Part shown: piece after piece, positions 44,728 to 53,826 of the stretch
Layout of the letters: each line of letters begins with the position of its first letter
Numbering within the stretch: the first letter of the stretch is position 1
Assembly (NCBI RefSeq): GCF_963977235.1
Contig: NZ_CAXBOD010000012.1
Coordinates: forward strand, 1 to 64,000
Length of the DNA: 64,000 bases
From: Albimonas sp963977235
GTDB lineage: Bacteria; Pseudomonadota; Alphaproteobacteria; Rhodobacterales; Rhodobacteraceae
Reading direction: 5' to 3'
Program-made: the position numbers and the translations under genes
The notes under the pieces: model-generated
Told to the model about the DNA's origin: nothing
The model's input: only the letters and a program-made list of their open reading frames with translations
Databases searched by the model: none

Positions 44728-45090
44728 ATCGGTCCCTCTCGCGCATCGGACGCCGCCATTATAGGGGGGCCCCAAGCGGTTGGGTAGGGGCTGCGTCCCG
44801 GCGCGAGATATGCGCGCGTTCGATCCGCGGCGCCGCCCCTCTCGCGCTAAGGGCGAATCATGTGCGCGCAGGCAGATGTACCCTAAGGCGATTTGAACGC
44901 GCACAAACAAAACTCAACCTGAGAATGAATGTGCAGAGTTTTTGGTTTGCCGACAGTCATGTCGATGAGCCGAATTTGATTTCGTTGTTCAGCAAAATGT
45001 CCTTTGGGTTGAGCGATTGCCGCAATTTCGTCATATTGCGGCGGGCACGCTGGCTCCTGGGTGCAAGGTTATGTGTAAGGGGAGACCACT
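44728..45090. promoter_or_regulatory. Low-GC divergent intergenic region
   Basis: Between nrdR and the VPLPA-CTERM gene. The part from about 44870 to 45075 is clearly poorer in GC than the surrounding sequence. An 8-bp hairpin, GCCGCAAT/ATTGCGGC, with an 8-nt loop occupies 45019-45042 in the leader of the rightward gene. A small open frame starts at ATG 44924 but continues out of frame into the next gene; I do not support it as a gene. Confidence 0.45.
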
Positions 45091-45897
45091 ATGAGTTGCA
45101 TTTCTCGGGTCGCTGTCCGGTCCGTGTGGGGCGCCGCGGCGCTGGCATTCGGAGCCGGGCTTGCGGGAACCTCGGCCTCGGCGTCTTCGATCGATCTCGC
45201 CAGCCTGCCGTTTGCTCAGATCGACACCAACCTCAACCCTCTCGACGGACTGTTTGGATCGGGGGGGACGGCGACGACGAGCTTCACGATCGGTGGCGGC
45301 CCTGGCGTGGACGTCACGATGTCGACAAGCGGAACGCGAGAGGTGCTTGACCTCGGGCTTGTCTCGATCGGCACGGTCCAGAGCAGGTTGAAGGGGGGCT
45401 CGAACGGCGGCGGTCTGATCCAGACGATCACCGGAGCGGACGGCGTCTGCGCAGGCGGAAGGGGCGCCGTGTTGACCGAACTGGACTGCGGTGCGCCGGT
45501 CACCTTTGACTTCAGCGCCAACCCCATCAGTTCGTTCGAAATCGCCTTTGACCAGAACCTCGACATCCTCAGCGGCATGAACATCGAGGTGGTCCACGGC
45601 GGCGGCACGGCTTCGGGCAGCGTCTTCACGCTGGCCGAGGTGGGACTGCTCGACGTGGTCGGCCTGAGCCTGTTCGACCTCAGCGGCTTCTATCTGGCCT
45701 ACACGGGGATCACGAAGGTCACATACACGCCTTCGCCGCTCCTGGGCCTGGTGGACGCCGGCGGGCCGGTGGCGCGCTACCTCACGGTCAACGAGTCCCA
45801 GGCGGTGGCGCCTGTGCCGCTGCCGCCTGCGGGGTTCGCCCTGCTGGCTGCGCTGGGCGGACTGGGCTTCCTGCGGCGGCGGGCGACGGCCGACTGA
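45091..45897 (+). CDS. VPLPA-CTERM sorting-domain surface protein
   Basis: 268 residues, secreted. A signal peptide covers residues 1 to about 32 (hydrophobic core AAALAFGAGLAGTSASA). The mature part is Gly/Thr/Ser/Asp-rich and beta-type with two cysteines (DGVCAGG and ELDCGAP). The C-terminus has a sorting signal: VPLPPAGFALLAALGGLGFL followed by RRRATAD, the motif-helix-arginine cluster of PEP-CTERM-like proteins processed by exosortases; here VPLPP is the local motif. GGGGAG precedes the ATG. No exosortase gene is in the window. It lies between nrdR and glyA, with lower-GC upstream DNA. Confidence 0.85.
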   Translation: MSCISRVAVRSVWGAAALAFGAGLAGTSASASSIDLASLPFAQIDTNLNPLDGLFGSGGTATTSFTIGGGPGVDVTMSTSGTREVLDLGLVSIGTVQSRLKGGSNGGGLIQTITGADGVCAGGRGAVLTELDCGAPVTFDFSANPISSFEIAFDQNLDILSGMNIEVVHGGGTASGSVFTLAEVGLLDVVGLSLFDLSGFYLAYTGITKVTYTPSPLLGLVDAGGPVARYLTVNESQAVAPVPLPPAGFALLAALGGLGFLRRRATAD

Positions 45898-45910
45898 CAA
45901 CGCGCAAGCT

Positions 45911-45941
45911 CCGGCGTCGCGCCTTCAGGGCGCGGCGTCGG
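45911..45941 (+). terminator. Hairpin after the VPLPA-CTERM gene
   Basis: CCGGCGTCGCGCC and GGCGCGGCGTCGG form a stem with two non-Watson-Crick pairs and a TTCA loop region, 13 nt after the stop. Confidence 0.5.
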
Positions 45942-46459
45942 CCGAGGTCCTTGACCTCGACTCCGCGTCGCGTGTTGTTCGCGGACGGGAGCTGCGCCTG
46001 TCCGAGCGTCCGTCGCGTCCGTGACGAACACCCAGCAGCGCCGGAGCGGGTCGCGTTCTCCGGCAGGGCGCCGCGTGCAGGATGCGCCCGGCATGTTCCC
46101 CGGGCCATGGCCATTCCCCAGGGGCCATGGCCCTCCGCGTGTGCGGGGCCCAATCGCCGGGCGGCGACGGCGCCCGGAAATCACACGGCCACCACCCCAT
46201 TTCGGTCACAATATATGCGTCAATATGACCCATACCGCCGGTCGGGATCGCGTTGCGTCGCCCGGCCGAGACCGAGTTTGCGTCGACGTCTCGAACGGGT
46301 GGGACGGGCCATGGTCGACCCCCAGCGACCATGGCCCGCATTCGCTGGGGGCTGGCGAGGGGCCCGAAGCTGCAAGGGCGGCGCGGGAGGGTTCCCGCGC
46401 CGCCCTTGCAGCTTCAGGCCGGTCGCGCGCGGCGCCGCCCAGGCGTCGCGCGCCCCCGA
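45942..46459. other. Gap with nested and long inverted repeats beside glyA
   Basis: No protein gene supported. It holds four copies of GGCCATGG-type palindromes and overlapping inverted repeats: GGGCCATGGCC/GGCCATGGCCC (46102-46133); CGGGCCATGGTCG/CGACCATGGCCCG (46305-46338); CCCCCAGCG/CGCTGGGGG (46319-46351), which overlaps the previous one; and a 28-bp stem at 46361-46420. A lower-GC stretch (about 46195-46235) lies between them. Confidence 0.55.
46361..46420. terminator. 28-bp stem-loop downstream of glyA
   Basis: Arms 46361-46388 and 46393-46420 are complementary at 27 of 28 positions, 23 of them consecutive (GAAGCTGCAAGGG... to ...CCCTTGCAGCTTC), with a 4-nt loop GGGT. It begins 40 nt after the glyA stop. 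No U-tract follows on either strand. It may terminate or protect glyA mRNA. Confidence 0.6.
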
Positions 46460-47755
46460 TCAGAGGGTCGGATAGATCGGGAAGCGACGGCAGAGGGCGA
46501 TCGCCTCGTCGCGCACCGCGGCCTCGATCTCGGCGTCGCCGCCCTCGCCGGCCGAGGCCAGCCCGTCGACAACCTTCACGATCATCCGCGCGACCTGGCG
46601 GAATTCTTCCTCGCCAAAGCCGCGGGTGGTGCCGGCGGGGGCGCCGAGCCGGATGCCCGAGGTGACCATCGGCTTCTCGGGATCGAAGGGCACGCCGTTC
46701 TTGTTGCAGGTGACATGGGCGCGGCCGAGCGCGATCTCGGCGGCCTTGCCGGTCACCTTCTTGGGCCGCAGGTCGGCCAGCATCAGGTGGTTGTCGGTGC
46801 CGCCCGAGACGATGTCGATCCCGCCCTTCATCAGCTCGTCGGCCATCGCCTGGGCGTTGGCCACGACCTGATGGGCGTAGGCGCGGAACTCGGGGCGCTG
46901 GGCCTCGGCGAAGGCCACCGCCTTGGCCGCGATCACGTGCATCAGCGGGCCGCCCTGCAGGCCGGGGAACACCGCCGAGTTGATCTTCTTGGCGATCGCC
47001 TCGTCGTTGGTAAGGATCAGGCCGCCGCGCGGACCGCGGAGCGACTTGTGGGTGGTGGTGGTCACCACGTCGGCGTGCGGCACCGGGCTGGGATGCGCGC
47101 CGCCCGCGACCAGGCCCGCGATATGGGCCATATCGACCATCAGGTGCGCCCCGACCTCGTCGGCGATCTTGCGGAACTCGGCCCAGTCCCAGACGCGGGA
47201 ATAGGCGGTGCCGCCGGCCACGATCAGCTTGGGCTTGTGCTCATGGGCCTTGGCGCGGATGTCGTCCATGTCCAGCAGGTGATCCTGGGCGCGCACGCCG
47301 TAGGAGATCACGTTGAACCACTTGCCCGACATGTTGACCGGCGAGCCGTGGGTCAGGTGGCCGCCCGAATTCAGGTCCAGCCCCATGAACGTGTCGCCGG
47401 GCTTGAGCAGCGCCAGGAACACCGCCTGGTTCATCTGGCTGCCGGAGTTGGGCTGCACGTTGGCGAACTTCGCGCCGAACAGCGCCTTGGCCCGCTCGAT
47501 CGCCAGTTCCTCGGCGATGTCCACGAACTGGCAGCCGCCGTAGTAGCGCTTGCCCGGATAGCCCTCGGCATACTTGTTGGTCAGGACCGAGCCCTGCGCC
47601 TGGAGCACCGCGTGGGACACGATGTTCTCGGAGGCGATCAGCTCGATCTCCTCGCGCTGGCGGCCGAGCTCGAGGCCGATGGCCTTGAAGATTTCGGGGT
47701 CGCGCTCGGCGAGCGCCTCGGTGAAGAAGCCGGAATCGCGCGTGCTGGCGTCCAT
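46460..47755 (-). CDS. glyA: Serine hydroxymethyltransferase
   Basis: 431 residues, PLP enzyme interconverting serine and glycine with tetrahydrofolate, the main source of one-carbon units. It shows ELGRQREEIELIASENIVSHAVLQAQGSVLTNKYAEGYPGKRYYGGC, MGLDLNSGGHLTHGSPVNMSGKWF, VDMAHIAGLVAGGAHPSP and the Schiff-base lysine in VTTTTHKSLRGPRGG. The start at 47755 (MDASTRDSGFF) follows CAGGAG with 8-nt spacing. The stop is 40 nt before the long hairpin. Confidence 0.97.
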   Translation of the reverse strand: MDASTRDSGFFTEALAERDPEIFKAIGLELGRQREEIELIASENIVSHAVLQAQGSVLTNKYAEGYPGKRYYGGCQFVDIAEELAIERAKALFGAKFANVQPNSGSQMNQAVFLALLKPGDTFMGLDLNSGGHLTHGSPVNMSGKWFNVISYGVRAQDHLLDMDDIRAKAHEHKPKLIVAGGTAYSRVWDWAEFRKIADEVGAHLMVDMAHIAGLVAGGAHPSPVPHADVVTTTTHKSLRGPRGGLILTNDEAIAKKINSAVFPGLQGGPLMHVIAAKAVAFAEAQRPEFRAYAHQVVANAQAMADELMKGGIDIVSGGTDNHLMLADLRPKKVTGKAAEIALGRAHVTCNKNGVPFDPEKPMVTSGIRLGAPAGTTRGFGEEEFRQVARMIVKVVDGLASAGEGGDAEIEAAVRDEAIALCRRFPIYPTL

Positions 47756-48063
47756 GTCGCGTCTCCTGTCTCGGGGCCCCTCTGCGGGGGCGCCTGCGGG
47801 CGGGGAAAAGGTTCCCGGCGTCCATACACCCATGCGCGGGGTTTGTCCCGTCCCGGAGGCGACGCTTCGCGCGCCCGCGGCGTCGCGGGGGCCGGGTTCG
47901 CCGCGGGCCCGGCCGCCGCCCCTGCCGCGCGGCCGCTGCGCCGCAGGCGGCGCCCGGCCGCGGCGCTTGCGCGAGGGGGCGCGGAGGGTCATGGTCGGCC
48001 TCCCCCGGCCCGGGGGCCCGTCCCGCCCCCCTCCCTTTCAGGTCACGTCCGAGCCCCCCGCCC
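47756..48063. other. 308-bp divergent gap between glyA and nadK
   Basis: Very GC-rich. It must contain the glyA promoter and perhaps the nadK promoter. I see short inverted repeats of the GCGGCCGC and CGCCGCAGGCGGCG type but no clear -10/-35 or riboswitch consensus, and no gene. Confidence 0.35.
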
Positions 48064-48840
48064 ATGGACCCCATGCTGCTGCAGCCCCGCGTCCACTTCG
48101 TGCGCTCCGACGCGCCGCAGGCGGTCGCGGCGTTCGAGGGGCTGGTCGCCCGCTACGGCCAGACCGCCCTGCATGACGCCGACGTGATCGTGGCGCTGGG
48201 CGGCGACGGGCTGATGCTCGAGGTGCTGCAGACCTCGCGGCGCGACCCGCGGCCGGTCTACGGGATGCACCGGGGCACGGTCGGCTTCCTGATGAACGAC
48301 TACCTCGAGGACGGCCTGATGGAGCGGCTGATGTCGGCCGAGGCCGCCGTGATCAACCCGCTGAAGATGACGGTCGAGTGCGACGACGGAGAGATCCGCC
48401 AGGCCCACGCGATCAACGAGGTCAGCCTGCTGCGCGAGCGTCACCAGGCCGCCAAGATCCGGATCCTGATCGACGGCAAGGAGCGGATGTCCGAGCTGGT
48501 CTGCGACGGGGTGATGGTGGCGACGCCCGCGGGCTCCACCGCCTACAACTATTCCGCCCACGGCCCGATCCTGCCCATCGGGGCCGAGATCCTGGCCCTG
48601 ACCCCGATCTCGGCCTTCCGCCCCCGGCGCTGGCGCGGCGCGCTGCTGCCCCGCCACGCCCGCGTCACGCTGGAGTGTCTGGACCCCGAGCGTCGCTCGG
48701 TCTCGGCCACCGCCGACAATGTCGAGGTGCGCGGGGCCGCGAAAGTGCATGTCGAGCTCGATCCCTCGATCTCCCACACGCTGCTGTTCGATCCCGGCCA
48801 CGGGCTGGAGGAACGGCTGATTCGCGAGCAGTTCGCGTGA
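48064..48840 (+). CDS. nadK: NAD kinase
   Basis: 258 residues, cytoplasmic, NAD + ATP to NADP. The GGDG motif (ADVIVALGGDGLMLEVL), YGMHRGTVGFLMN, HAINEVSLLRE, CDGVMVATPAGSTAYNYSAHGP and the C-terminal beta region are intact. It is of alphaproteobacterial short type. The stop overlaps the LysE-family start by 4 nt (GTGA). Confidence 0.94.
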   Translation: MDPMLLQPRVHFVRSDAPQAVAAFEGLVARYGQTALHDADVIVALGGDGLMLEVLQTSRRDPRPVYGMHRGTVGFLMNDYLEDGLMERLMSAEAAVINPLKMTVECDDGEIRQAHAINEVSLLRERHQAAKIRILIDGKERMSELVCDGVMVATPAGSTAYNYSAHGPILPIGAEILALTPISAFRPRRWRGALLPRHARVTLECLDPERRSVSATADNVEVRGAAKVHVELDPSISHTLLFDPGHGLEERLIREQFA

Positions 48841-49463
48841 CGCCCGCCGGCCTCGATCCCGGCCTGCTCGCCGGGTTCGTGGCCGTCGCGGCGCTGTCCA
48901 TCGCCGTGCCCGGGCCCAACGTGGCGCTGATCCTGGCGGTGTCGGCCCGCGAGGGGCTGCGCGCGGGGCTCGCGGCGGCGCTGGGGACCACGCTCGCGCA
49001 TGCCGGGCAGATCGCGCTGGTGGTCTTCGGGCTCGCCTGGATCGCGCAGGCCTGGGGCGCGGCCTTCGAGGTTCTGCGCTGGATCGGCGTGGCCTGGCTG
49101 CTGTGGCTGGGCGCGGGCCTGTGGCGCGAGGCGCGACGGCCCCCCGTCCGCGATCCCCGCCAGACGGCGCGCAGGGCGGCGCGGCGCGGGCTGCTGGTGG
49201 GCCTGGCCAATCCCAAGAGCCTGGCGTTCCACGCGGCCTTCCTGCCGCAGTTCGTGGAGGCCTCGGCCCCCGCCGGCCCGCAGTTGGCGGCGCTGGGGGC
49301 GATCTATCTGTGCGTGGCGCTGGCGCTCGATTCCGGCTGGGCCTGCCTCGGGTCGGCCGGCGGGCGCGGCGCGGGACCCGCGGCGCGCGCGTGGATGGCG
49401 CGCGGGGGCGCCGCGGCGCTGATCGGAGGGGCGGCCTGGCTCGCCTTCGGCCGGCGCGCATGA
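48837..49463 (+). CDS. LysE/RhtB family exporter
   Basis: 208 residues with about six hydrophobic segments. The family start SIAVPGPNVALILAVSAREGLRAGLAAALGTTLAH is clear, followed by GVAWLLWLGAGLWR and RRGLLVGLANPKSLAFHAAFLPQFV. It exports amino acids or related compounds; the substrate cannot be read. GTG 48837 overlaps nadK, so it is translationally coupled to it. Confidence 0.87.
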   Translation: MTPAGLDPGLLAGFVAVAALSIAVPGPNVALILAVSAREGLRAGLAAALGTTLAHAGQIALVVFGLAWIAQAWGAAFEVLRWIGVAWLLWLGAGLWREARRPPVRDPRQTARRAARRGLLVGLANPKSLAFHAAFLPQFVEASAPAGPQLAALGAIYLCVALALDSGWACLGSAGGRGAGPAARAWMARGGAAALIGGAAWLAFGRRA

Positions 49464-49592
49464 TCGCGCCCTCCTGACGGCGCCCGCCTGGCCCCGCGCG
49501 CCGGAACGCGCCCCCCGATCACGTCACGCCGGGGTTGCAAGCGCGGGCGCAAGGCCGCAAACCCAATGCGCGTCGCGGGCAGGGAGAACGGC

Positions 49593-50756
49593 ATGGCGTT
49601 GAGCCAGGGCGAACAGGTCAGATGGTGGCTGGTGGGGCTCGCCGTCCTGCTGCTCTTCATGTGGGCCATGGCCGGGGTGATGCTGCCGTTCCTCGCCGGC
49701 GCCGCGCTCGCCTATTTCCTCGATCCGCTGGCCGACCGGCTGGAGGCGCGCGGCTTCTCGCGCACGCTCGCGACCGCCACCATCACCGTGCTGATGGCGA
49801 CCGTGTTCATCGTCGCCATGCTGGTGCTGATCCCCGCCTTCGTCGAGCAGGCCCGCGAGTTCATCGAGCAGGCTCCCGTCTACGCCGACGCCATCCGCGG
49901 CTTTGTCGAGCGGCGCTTCCCCGAGGTGCTCGACAAGGGCGGCGCGGTGGAGCAGGCGCTCGAGACCTTCAAGGGCCGGGCCGAGGAATGGTCGGTCGCC
50001 GCCCTCAAGTCCGCCTGGACCGGCGGCCTTGCGGTCATCGACTTCGTGACCCTGCTGGTGATCACGCCGGTGGTGGCCTTCTACCTTCTGATGGACTGGG
50101 ACCGGCTGACCGCCAAGATCGACAGCTGGGCACCGCGGGACCATGTCGACACGGTCCGCGAGCTCGCCTCGCGCATCGACGGGGTGCTGGCGGGCTTCGT
50201 GCGCGGACAGCTGACGGTCTGCGTGATCCTGGGCGCCTTCTACGCCACCGCGCTGATGCTGGTGGGGCTGCAGTTCGGCCTGGTGATCGGGCTGTTCGCG
50301 GGGCTGATCTCGTTCATTCCCTTCATTGGCTCGATCCTGGGGGGGGCGCTGTCGATCGGGGTGGCGCTGTTCCAGTACTGGGACGACCCGATCATGATCC
50401 TGGCCGTCGCGGGCATCTTCCTGATCGGGCAGACGGTGGAGGGCAACTTCCTGACGCCCAAGCTCGTCGGCGGCTCGGTCGGGCTGCACCCGGTGGCGCT
50501 GATGTTCGCGCTCTCGGCCTTCGGCTCGCTGCTGGGCTTCACCGGCCTGCTGATCGCGGTGCCGCTCGCCGCCGCCATCGGCGTCATCGGCCGATTCGCC
50601 ATCGAGGAATACATGCAGGGCCGCCTCTACCGCGGCCACACCGTCTATGAGCGCCCGCCCGAGGCGCCCCGGGACGGACCCGCCCCCGCCGTCGCCGACG
50701 CCCCCTCCGCCGAGCCGGACGACCGGGGCCCCGATGAGCGGAGGTTCGGCCCGTGA
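49593..50756 (+). CDS. AI-2E/PerM family permease
   Basis: 387 residues, about eight hydrophobic segments. GAALAYFLDPLADRLEARGFSRTLATATI, ITPVVAFYLLMDWDRLTAKID, VLAGFVRGQLTVCVILGAFYATALMLVGLQFGLVIGLFAGLISFIPFIGSILGG and GNFLTPKLVGGSVGLHPVALMFALSAFGSLLGFTGLLIAVPLAA match the TqsA/PerM family. AGGGAGAACGGC precedes ATG 49593. It ends with a Pro/Asp-rich tail and overlaps the Hda gene by 4 nt. The perM-hda order is conserved in alphaproteobacteria. Confidence 0.9.
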   Translation: MALSQGEQVRWWLVGLAVLLLFMWAMAGVMLPFLAGAALAYFLDPLADRLEARGFSRTLATATITVLMATVFIVAMLVLIPAFVEQAREFIEQAPVYADAIRGFVERRFPEVLDKGGAVEQALETFKGRAEEWSVAALKSAWTGGLAVIDFVTLLVITPVVAFYLLMDWDRLTAKIDSWAPRDHVDTVRELASRIDGVLAGFVRGQLTVCVILGAFYATALMLVGLQFGLVIGLFAGLISFIPFIGSILGGALSIGVALFQYWDDPIMILAVAGIFLIGQTVEGNFLTPKLVGGSVGLHPVALMFALSAFGSLLGFTGLLIAVPLAAAIGVIGRFAIEEYMQGRLYRGHTVYERPPEAPRDGPAPAVADAPSAEPDDRGPDERRFGP

Positions 50757-51460
50757 CGACGCGCGCCCGCCAGCTGCCGCTCGACCTGCCGATCCGCGCC
50801 GCGCGCGACCGCGAGAGCTTCTTTGTCTCGGACTCCAACGCCCTGGCGCTGGCCGCGCTGGATCGCTGGCGGGAGTGGCCCGAGGGTCGGCTCGCCCTCG
50901 TCGGCCCCGAGGGCGCGGGCAAGACCCACCTCGCCGCGGTCTGGTCGCAGGAGACCGGCGCCCCCCGCATCGCCGCGCCCGAGCTGCCGGGCGCCGACCT
51001 GCGCGCGCTGCTGGGGCAGGGCGCGCTGGCGGTCGAGGACGCCGACCGCCTCGCCGGCGCGCAGGAGGCCGAGCGGGCGCTGTTCCACCTCGTCAATCTC
51101 GCCGCGGCGCAGGGAGCGGCGCTGCTGCTGACCGGGCGCGCGCCGCCCGCGCGCTGGCCGGTGGCGCTGCCCGACCTCGCCTCGCGCCTCGCGGCGCTGC
51201 CGATCGCGCGGATCGACGCGCCCGACGACCGGCTGCTCGAGGGGCTGGCGATGAAACTGCTGGCCGATCGCCAGCTGCTGGCCTCGGCCGACGCCTCGCT
51301 GCCGCACTATCTCGCCACCCGCGGCCCGCGCTCCCACCGCGGGCTCGCCGAGACGGTTGCCGCCATCGACCGCGCCGCGCTGGCCGGCCGCGCGCGCCCC
51401 AGCGTGCGCCTCGCCGCGAAGGTCCTGCGCGAGGCCGAGACCCGGGACCCGGCGGCATGA
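50753..51460 (+). CDS. hdaA: DnaA-like regulatory protein Hda/HdaA
   Basis: 235 residues. It stimulates hydrolysis of DnaA-bound ATP when bound to the sliding clamp, preventing re-initiation. A clamp-binding motif lies at the N-terminus (QLPLDLP, residues 7-13). The AAA+ part has Walker A GPEGAGKTH and a Walker B-like AVEDAD. There is no C-terminal DnaA-box-binding domain, as expected. GTG 50753 overlaps the permease stop; its own stop overlaps the ppk start. This is the main reason to think replication control and polyphosphate synthesis are expressed together. Confidence 0.88.
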   Translation: MTTRARQLPLDLPIRAARDRESFFVSDSNALALAALDRWREWPEGRLALVGPEGAGKTHLAAVWSQETGAPRIAAPELPGADLRALLGQGALAVEDADRLAGAQEAERALFHLVNLAAAQGAALLLTGRAPPARWPVALPDLASRLAALPIARIDAPDDRLLEGLAMKLLADRQLLASADASLPHYLATRGPRSHRGLAETVAAIDRAALAGRARPSVRLAAKVLREAETRDPAA

Positions 51461-53709
51461 AATCGTCATCGAAGTCCGCTAGGCTGCGTCCCATGCGAGC
51501 CGATTTCCTCAACGCGCCCTGCGCGCCCGCCGAAGCCCACCGCAACGAGTTCGACCCCGACGGGCCGGAGCGGTTCATCAACCGCGAGCTCAGCTGGCTG
51601 GGCTTCAACTGGCGCGTGCTCCAGGAGGCCGAGAACCCCCACCACCCGGTGCTGGAGCGTCTGCGCTTCCTGTCGATTTCGGGCGGCAACCTCGACGAGT
51701 TCTACACCGTGCGCGTCGCCGGCCTGCGCGGCCTGGTGCGCGGGGGCCTCGACACCCAGTCGGCCGACGGTCTGACCGCCGCCCAGCAGCTCGACAAGAT
51801 CGACGACGACGCCCGCGCCCTGATGGCCCGCCAGCAGGTGGTCTGGGGGGAGCTGGTCAAGGCGCTGAAGGCCGAGGGGATCCTGGTGCTCGACCGCCGG
51901 GCGCTGACCCGGGCCGACGTGGCGCTGGTCGAGAAGCACTTCCTCGAGCAGGTGTTCCCCGTGGTCACGCCGCTGGCCATCGACCCGGCCCACCCGTTCC
52001 CCTTCATCCCCAACGAGGGCTTCGCGCTCGCCCTGCAGCTGCGCCGCCTGTCGGACGACGAGCCGCTGGACGCGCTGCTGCCCGTCCCCCAGCAGGTGCG
52101 CCGCTTCATCCGGCTGGAGGATGGCCGCAAGGGCGAGACCCGCTACCTGCCGCTCGAAGAACTCCTCAAGCTGTTCATCGACCGCCTGTTCCCCGGCTAC
52201 CGGCTTGCGGGGCACGCGCTGTTCAAGGTGCTGCGCGACAGCGACCTCGAGCTTGAGGAAGAGGCCGAGGATCTGGTGCGGGAGTTCGAGACCGCCCTCA
52301 AGCGCCGCCGCCGGGGCGAGGTGATCCGCCTCAAGATCGCGGCCGGCGCGCCCGCCGACCTCAAGGCGATGATCGCCGACGAACTGGGCGTCGCCCGCCA
52401 CGAGGTCGTCGACGTCGAGGGCGTGATCGGGATCAAGGACCTCTCGGAGCTGGTCACCAGGGACCGGCCGGAACTGCTGTTCCACCCCTACACCCAGCGG
52501 ATGCCCGAGCGGGTGAAGGACTTCCAGGGCGACATCTTCGCTGCGATCCGCCAGAAGGACATGCTGCTCCACCACCCTTACGAGTCCTTCGACATCGTGG
52601 TGCGCTTCCTGCAGCAGGCCGCCCGCGATCCCGACGTGGTGGCGATCAAGCAGACGCTCTACCGGACCTCCAAGGACAGCCCCATCGTGGCCGCCCTGTG
52701 CGAGGCCGCCGAGGACGGCAAGTCGGTCACCGCGCTGGTGGAGCTCAAGGCCCGCTTCGACGAGGCCGCCAACATCCGCCAGTCCCGCCAGCTGGAGCGC
52801 GCGGGCGCCCAGGTGGTCTACGGCTTCATCGACTGGAAGACCCACGCCAAGGTCTCGATGGTGGTGCGCCGCGAGGGCGACCAGCTGGTCACCTACACTC
52901 ACTTCGGAACCGGCAACTACCACCCGATCACCGCCAACATCTACACCGACCTTTCGCTGTTCACCTGCGAGCCGACGCTGGGCCGCGACGCCGCGCGGGT
53001 GTTCAACTTCGTCACCGGCTACGCCGAGCCCGAGGGGCTGGAGGCGCTCAAGCTCTCCCCCCGCACCCTCAAGCAGCACATCCTGGCGGGGCTCGAGCGC
53101 GAGATCGCGCACGCCAGGGCCGGCCGCCCGGCCGAGGTCTGGGCCAAGATGAACTCGGTCATCGACCCCGAGGTGATCGACGCGCTCTATGCCGCCGCCC
53201 GGGCGGGGGTGAAGATCGACATGGTGGTGCGCGGCATCTGCGGCCTGCGCCCCGGCGTCCCGGGCCTGTCGGAGAACATCCGGGTCAAGTCCATCGTCGG
53301 GCGGTTCCTCGAGCATTCGCGGATCGTGTGCTTCGGCGCGGGGCATGGTCTGCCCTCGAGGGAGGCGGAGGTCTGGATCTCCTCGGCCGACTGGATGGGG
53401 CGCAACCTCAACCGCCGGGTCGAGACGCTGGTGCCGATCCTCAACCCCACGGTCCACGCCCAGATTCTCGAGCAGGTGATGGCCGCCAACCTGCGCGACG
53501 AGGCGCAGAGCTGGGTGCTGCAGCCCGACGGCCACTGGCTGCGCGCGGTGGCGCCCGAAGGCGACGAGCCGTTCTCGGCCCATGAGTTCTTCATGACCCA
53601 CCCCTCCCTCTCCGGTCGCGGACGCGCGGGGGCCGAGGACGCCCCCCGCCTGCTGCCCGAAACGGTCGAGACGGCGCTGGGCGAGGACCCGGATCTGGCG
53701 GCGGAGTGA
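51457..53709 (+). CDS. ppk1: Polyphosphate kinase 1
   Basis: 750 residues from ATG 51457, which overlaps the hda stop (ATGA). ATG 51493 would give 738 residues and is also plausible. It reversibly makes polyphosphate from ATP. N domain with FINRELSWLGFNWRVLQEA and LRFLSISGGNLDEFYTVRVAGL; catalytic histidine H463 in WKTHAKVSMVVRR and second histidine H620 in EHSRIVCFGAG; C-terminal ISSADWMGRNLNRRVETLVPI. It is followed by ppx 269 bp downstream, the enzyme of the opposite direction. Confidence 0.95.
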   Translation: MKSSSKSARLRPMRADFLNAPCAPAEAHRNEFDPDGPERFINRELSWLGFNWRVLQEAENPHHPVLERLRFLSISGGNLDEFYTVRVAGLRGLVRGGLDTQSADGLTAAQQLDKIDDDARALMARQQVVWGELVKALKAEGILVLDRRALTRADVALVEKHFLEQVFPVVTPLAIDPAHPFPFIPNEGFALALQLRRLSDDEPLDALLPVPQQVRRFIRLEDGRKGETRYLPLEELLKLFIDRLFPGYRLAGHALFKVLRDSDLELEEEAEDLVREFETALKRRRRGEVIRLKIAAGAPADLKAMIADELGVARHEVVDVEGVIGIKDLSELVTRDRPELLFHPYTQRMPERVKDFQGDIFAAIRQKDMLLHHPYESFDIVVRFLQQAARDPDVVAIKQTLYRTSKDSPIVAALCEAAEDGKSVTALVELKARFDEAANIRQSRQLERAGAQVVYGFIDWKTHAKVSMVVRREGDQLVTYTHFGTGNYHPITANIYTDLSLFTCEPTLGRDAARVFNFVTGYAEPEGLEALKLSPRTLKQHILAGLEREIAHARAGRPAEVWAKMNSVIDPEVIDALYAAARAGVKIDMVVRGICGLRPGVPGLSENIRVKSIVGRFLEHSRIVCFGAGHGLPSREAEVWISSADWMGRNLNRRVETLVPILNPTVHAQILEQVMAANLRDEAQSWVLQPDGHWLRAVAPEGDEPFSAHEFFMTHPSLSGRGRAGAEDAPRLLPETVETALGEDPDLAAE

Positions 53710-53746
53710 CCCTGCGCCGTCGCCCCGGCCGGCGTCCCGCGAGGAC

Positions 53747-53791
53747 CGCGCCCCCAGCCCCCCCGTGCGGCGAGGGGGCCGGGGGCGCCTC
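53747..53791 (+). terminator. Hairpin after ppk1
   Basis: GCGCCCCC and CCCCC on the left can pair with GGGGG and GGGGCGC on the right around a short asymmetrical interior loop. There is no U-tract. Confidence 0.4.
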
Positions 53792-53826
53792 GCCGGGCCT
53801 CCCCGGCCTCGGCGGGAAGCGCGGCG

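Noticed and set aside
44924..45350. Open frame starting MNVQSFWFADS upstream of the VPLPA-CTERM gene
   Set aside because: It runs out of frame into the following gene, shows no recognisable domain, and the low-GC upstream part is better read as regulatory DNA.
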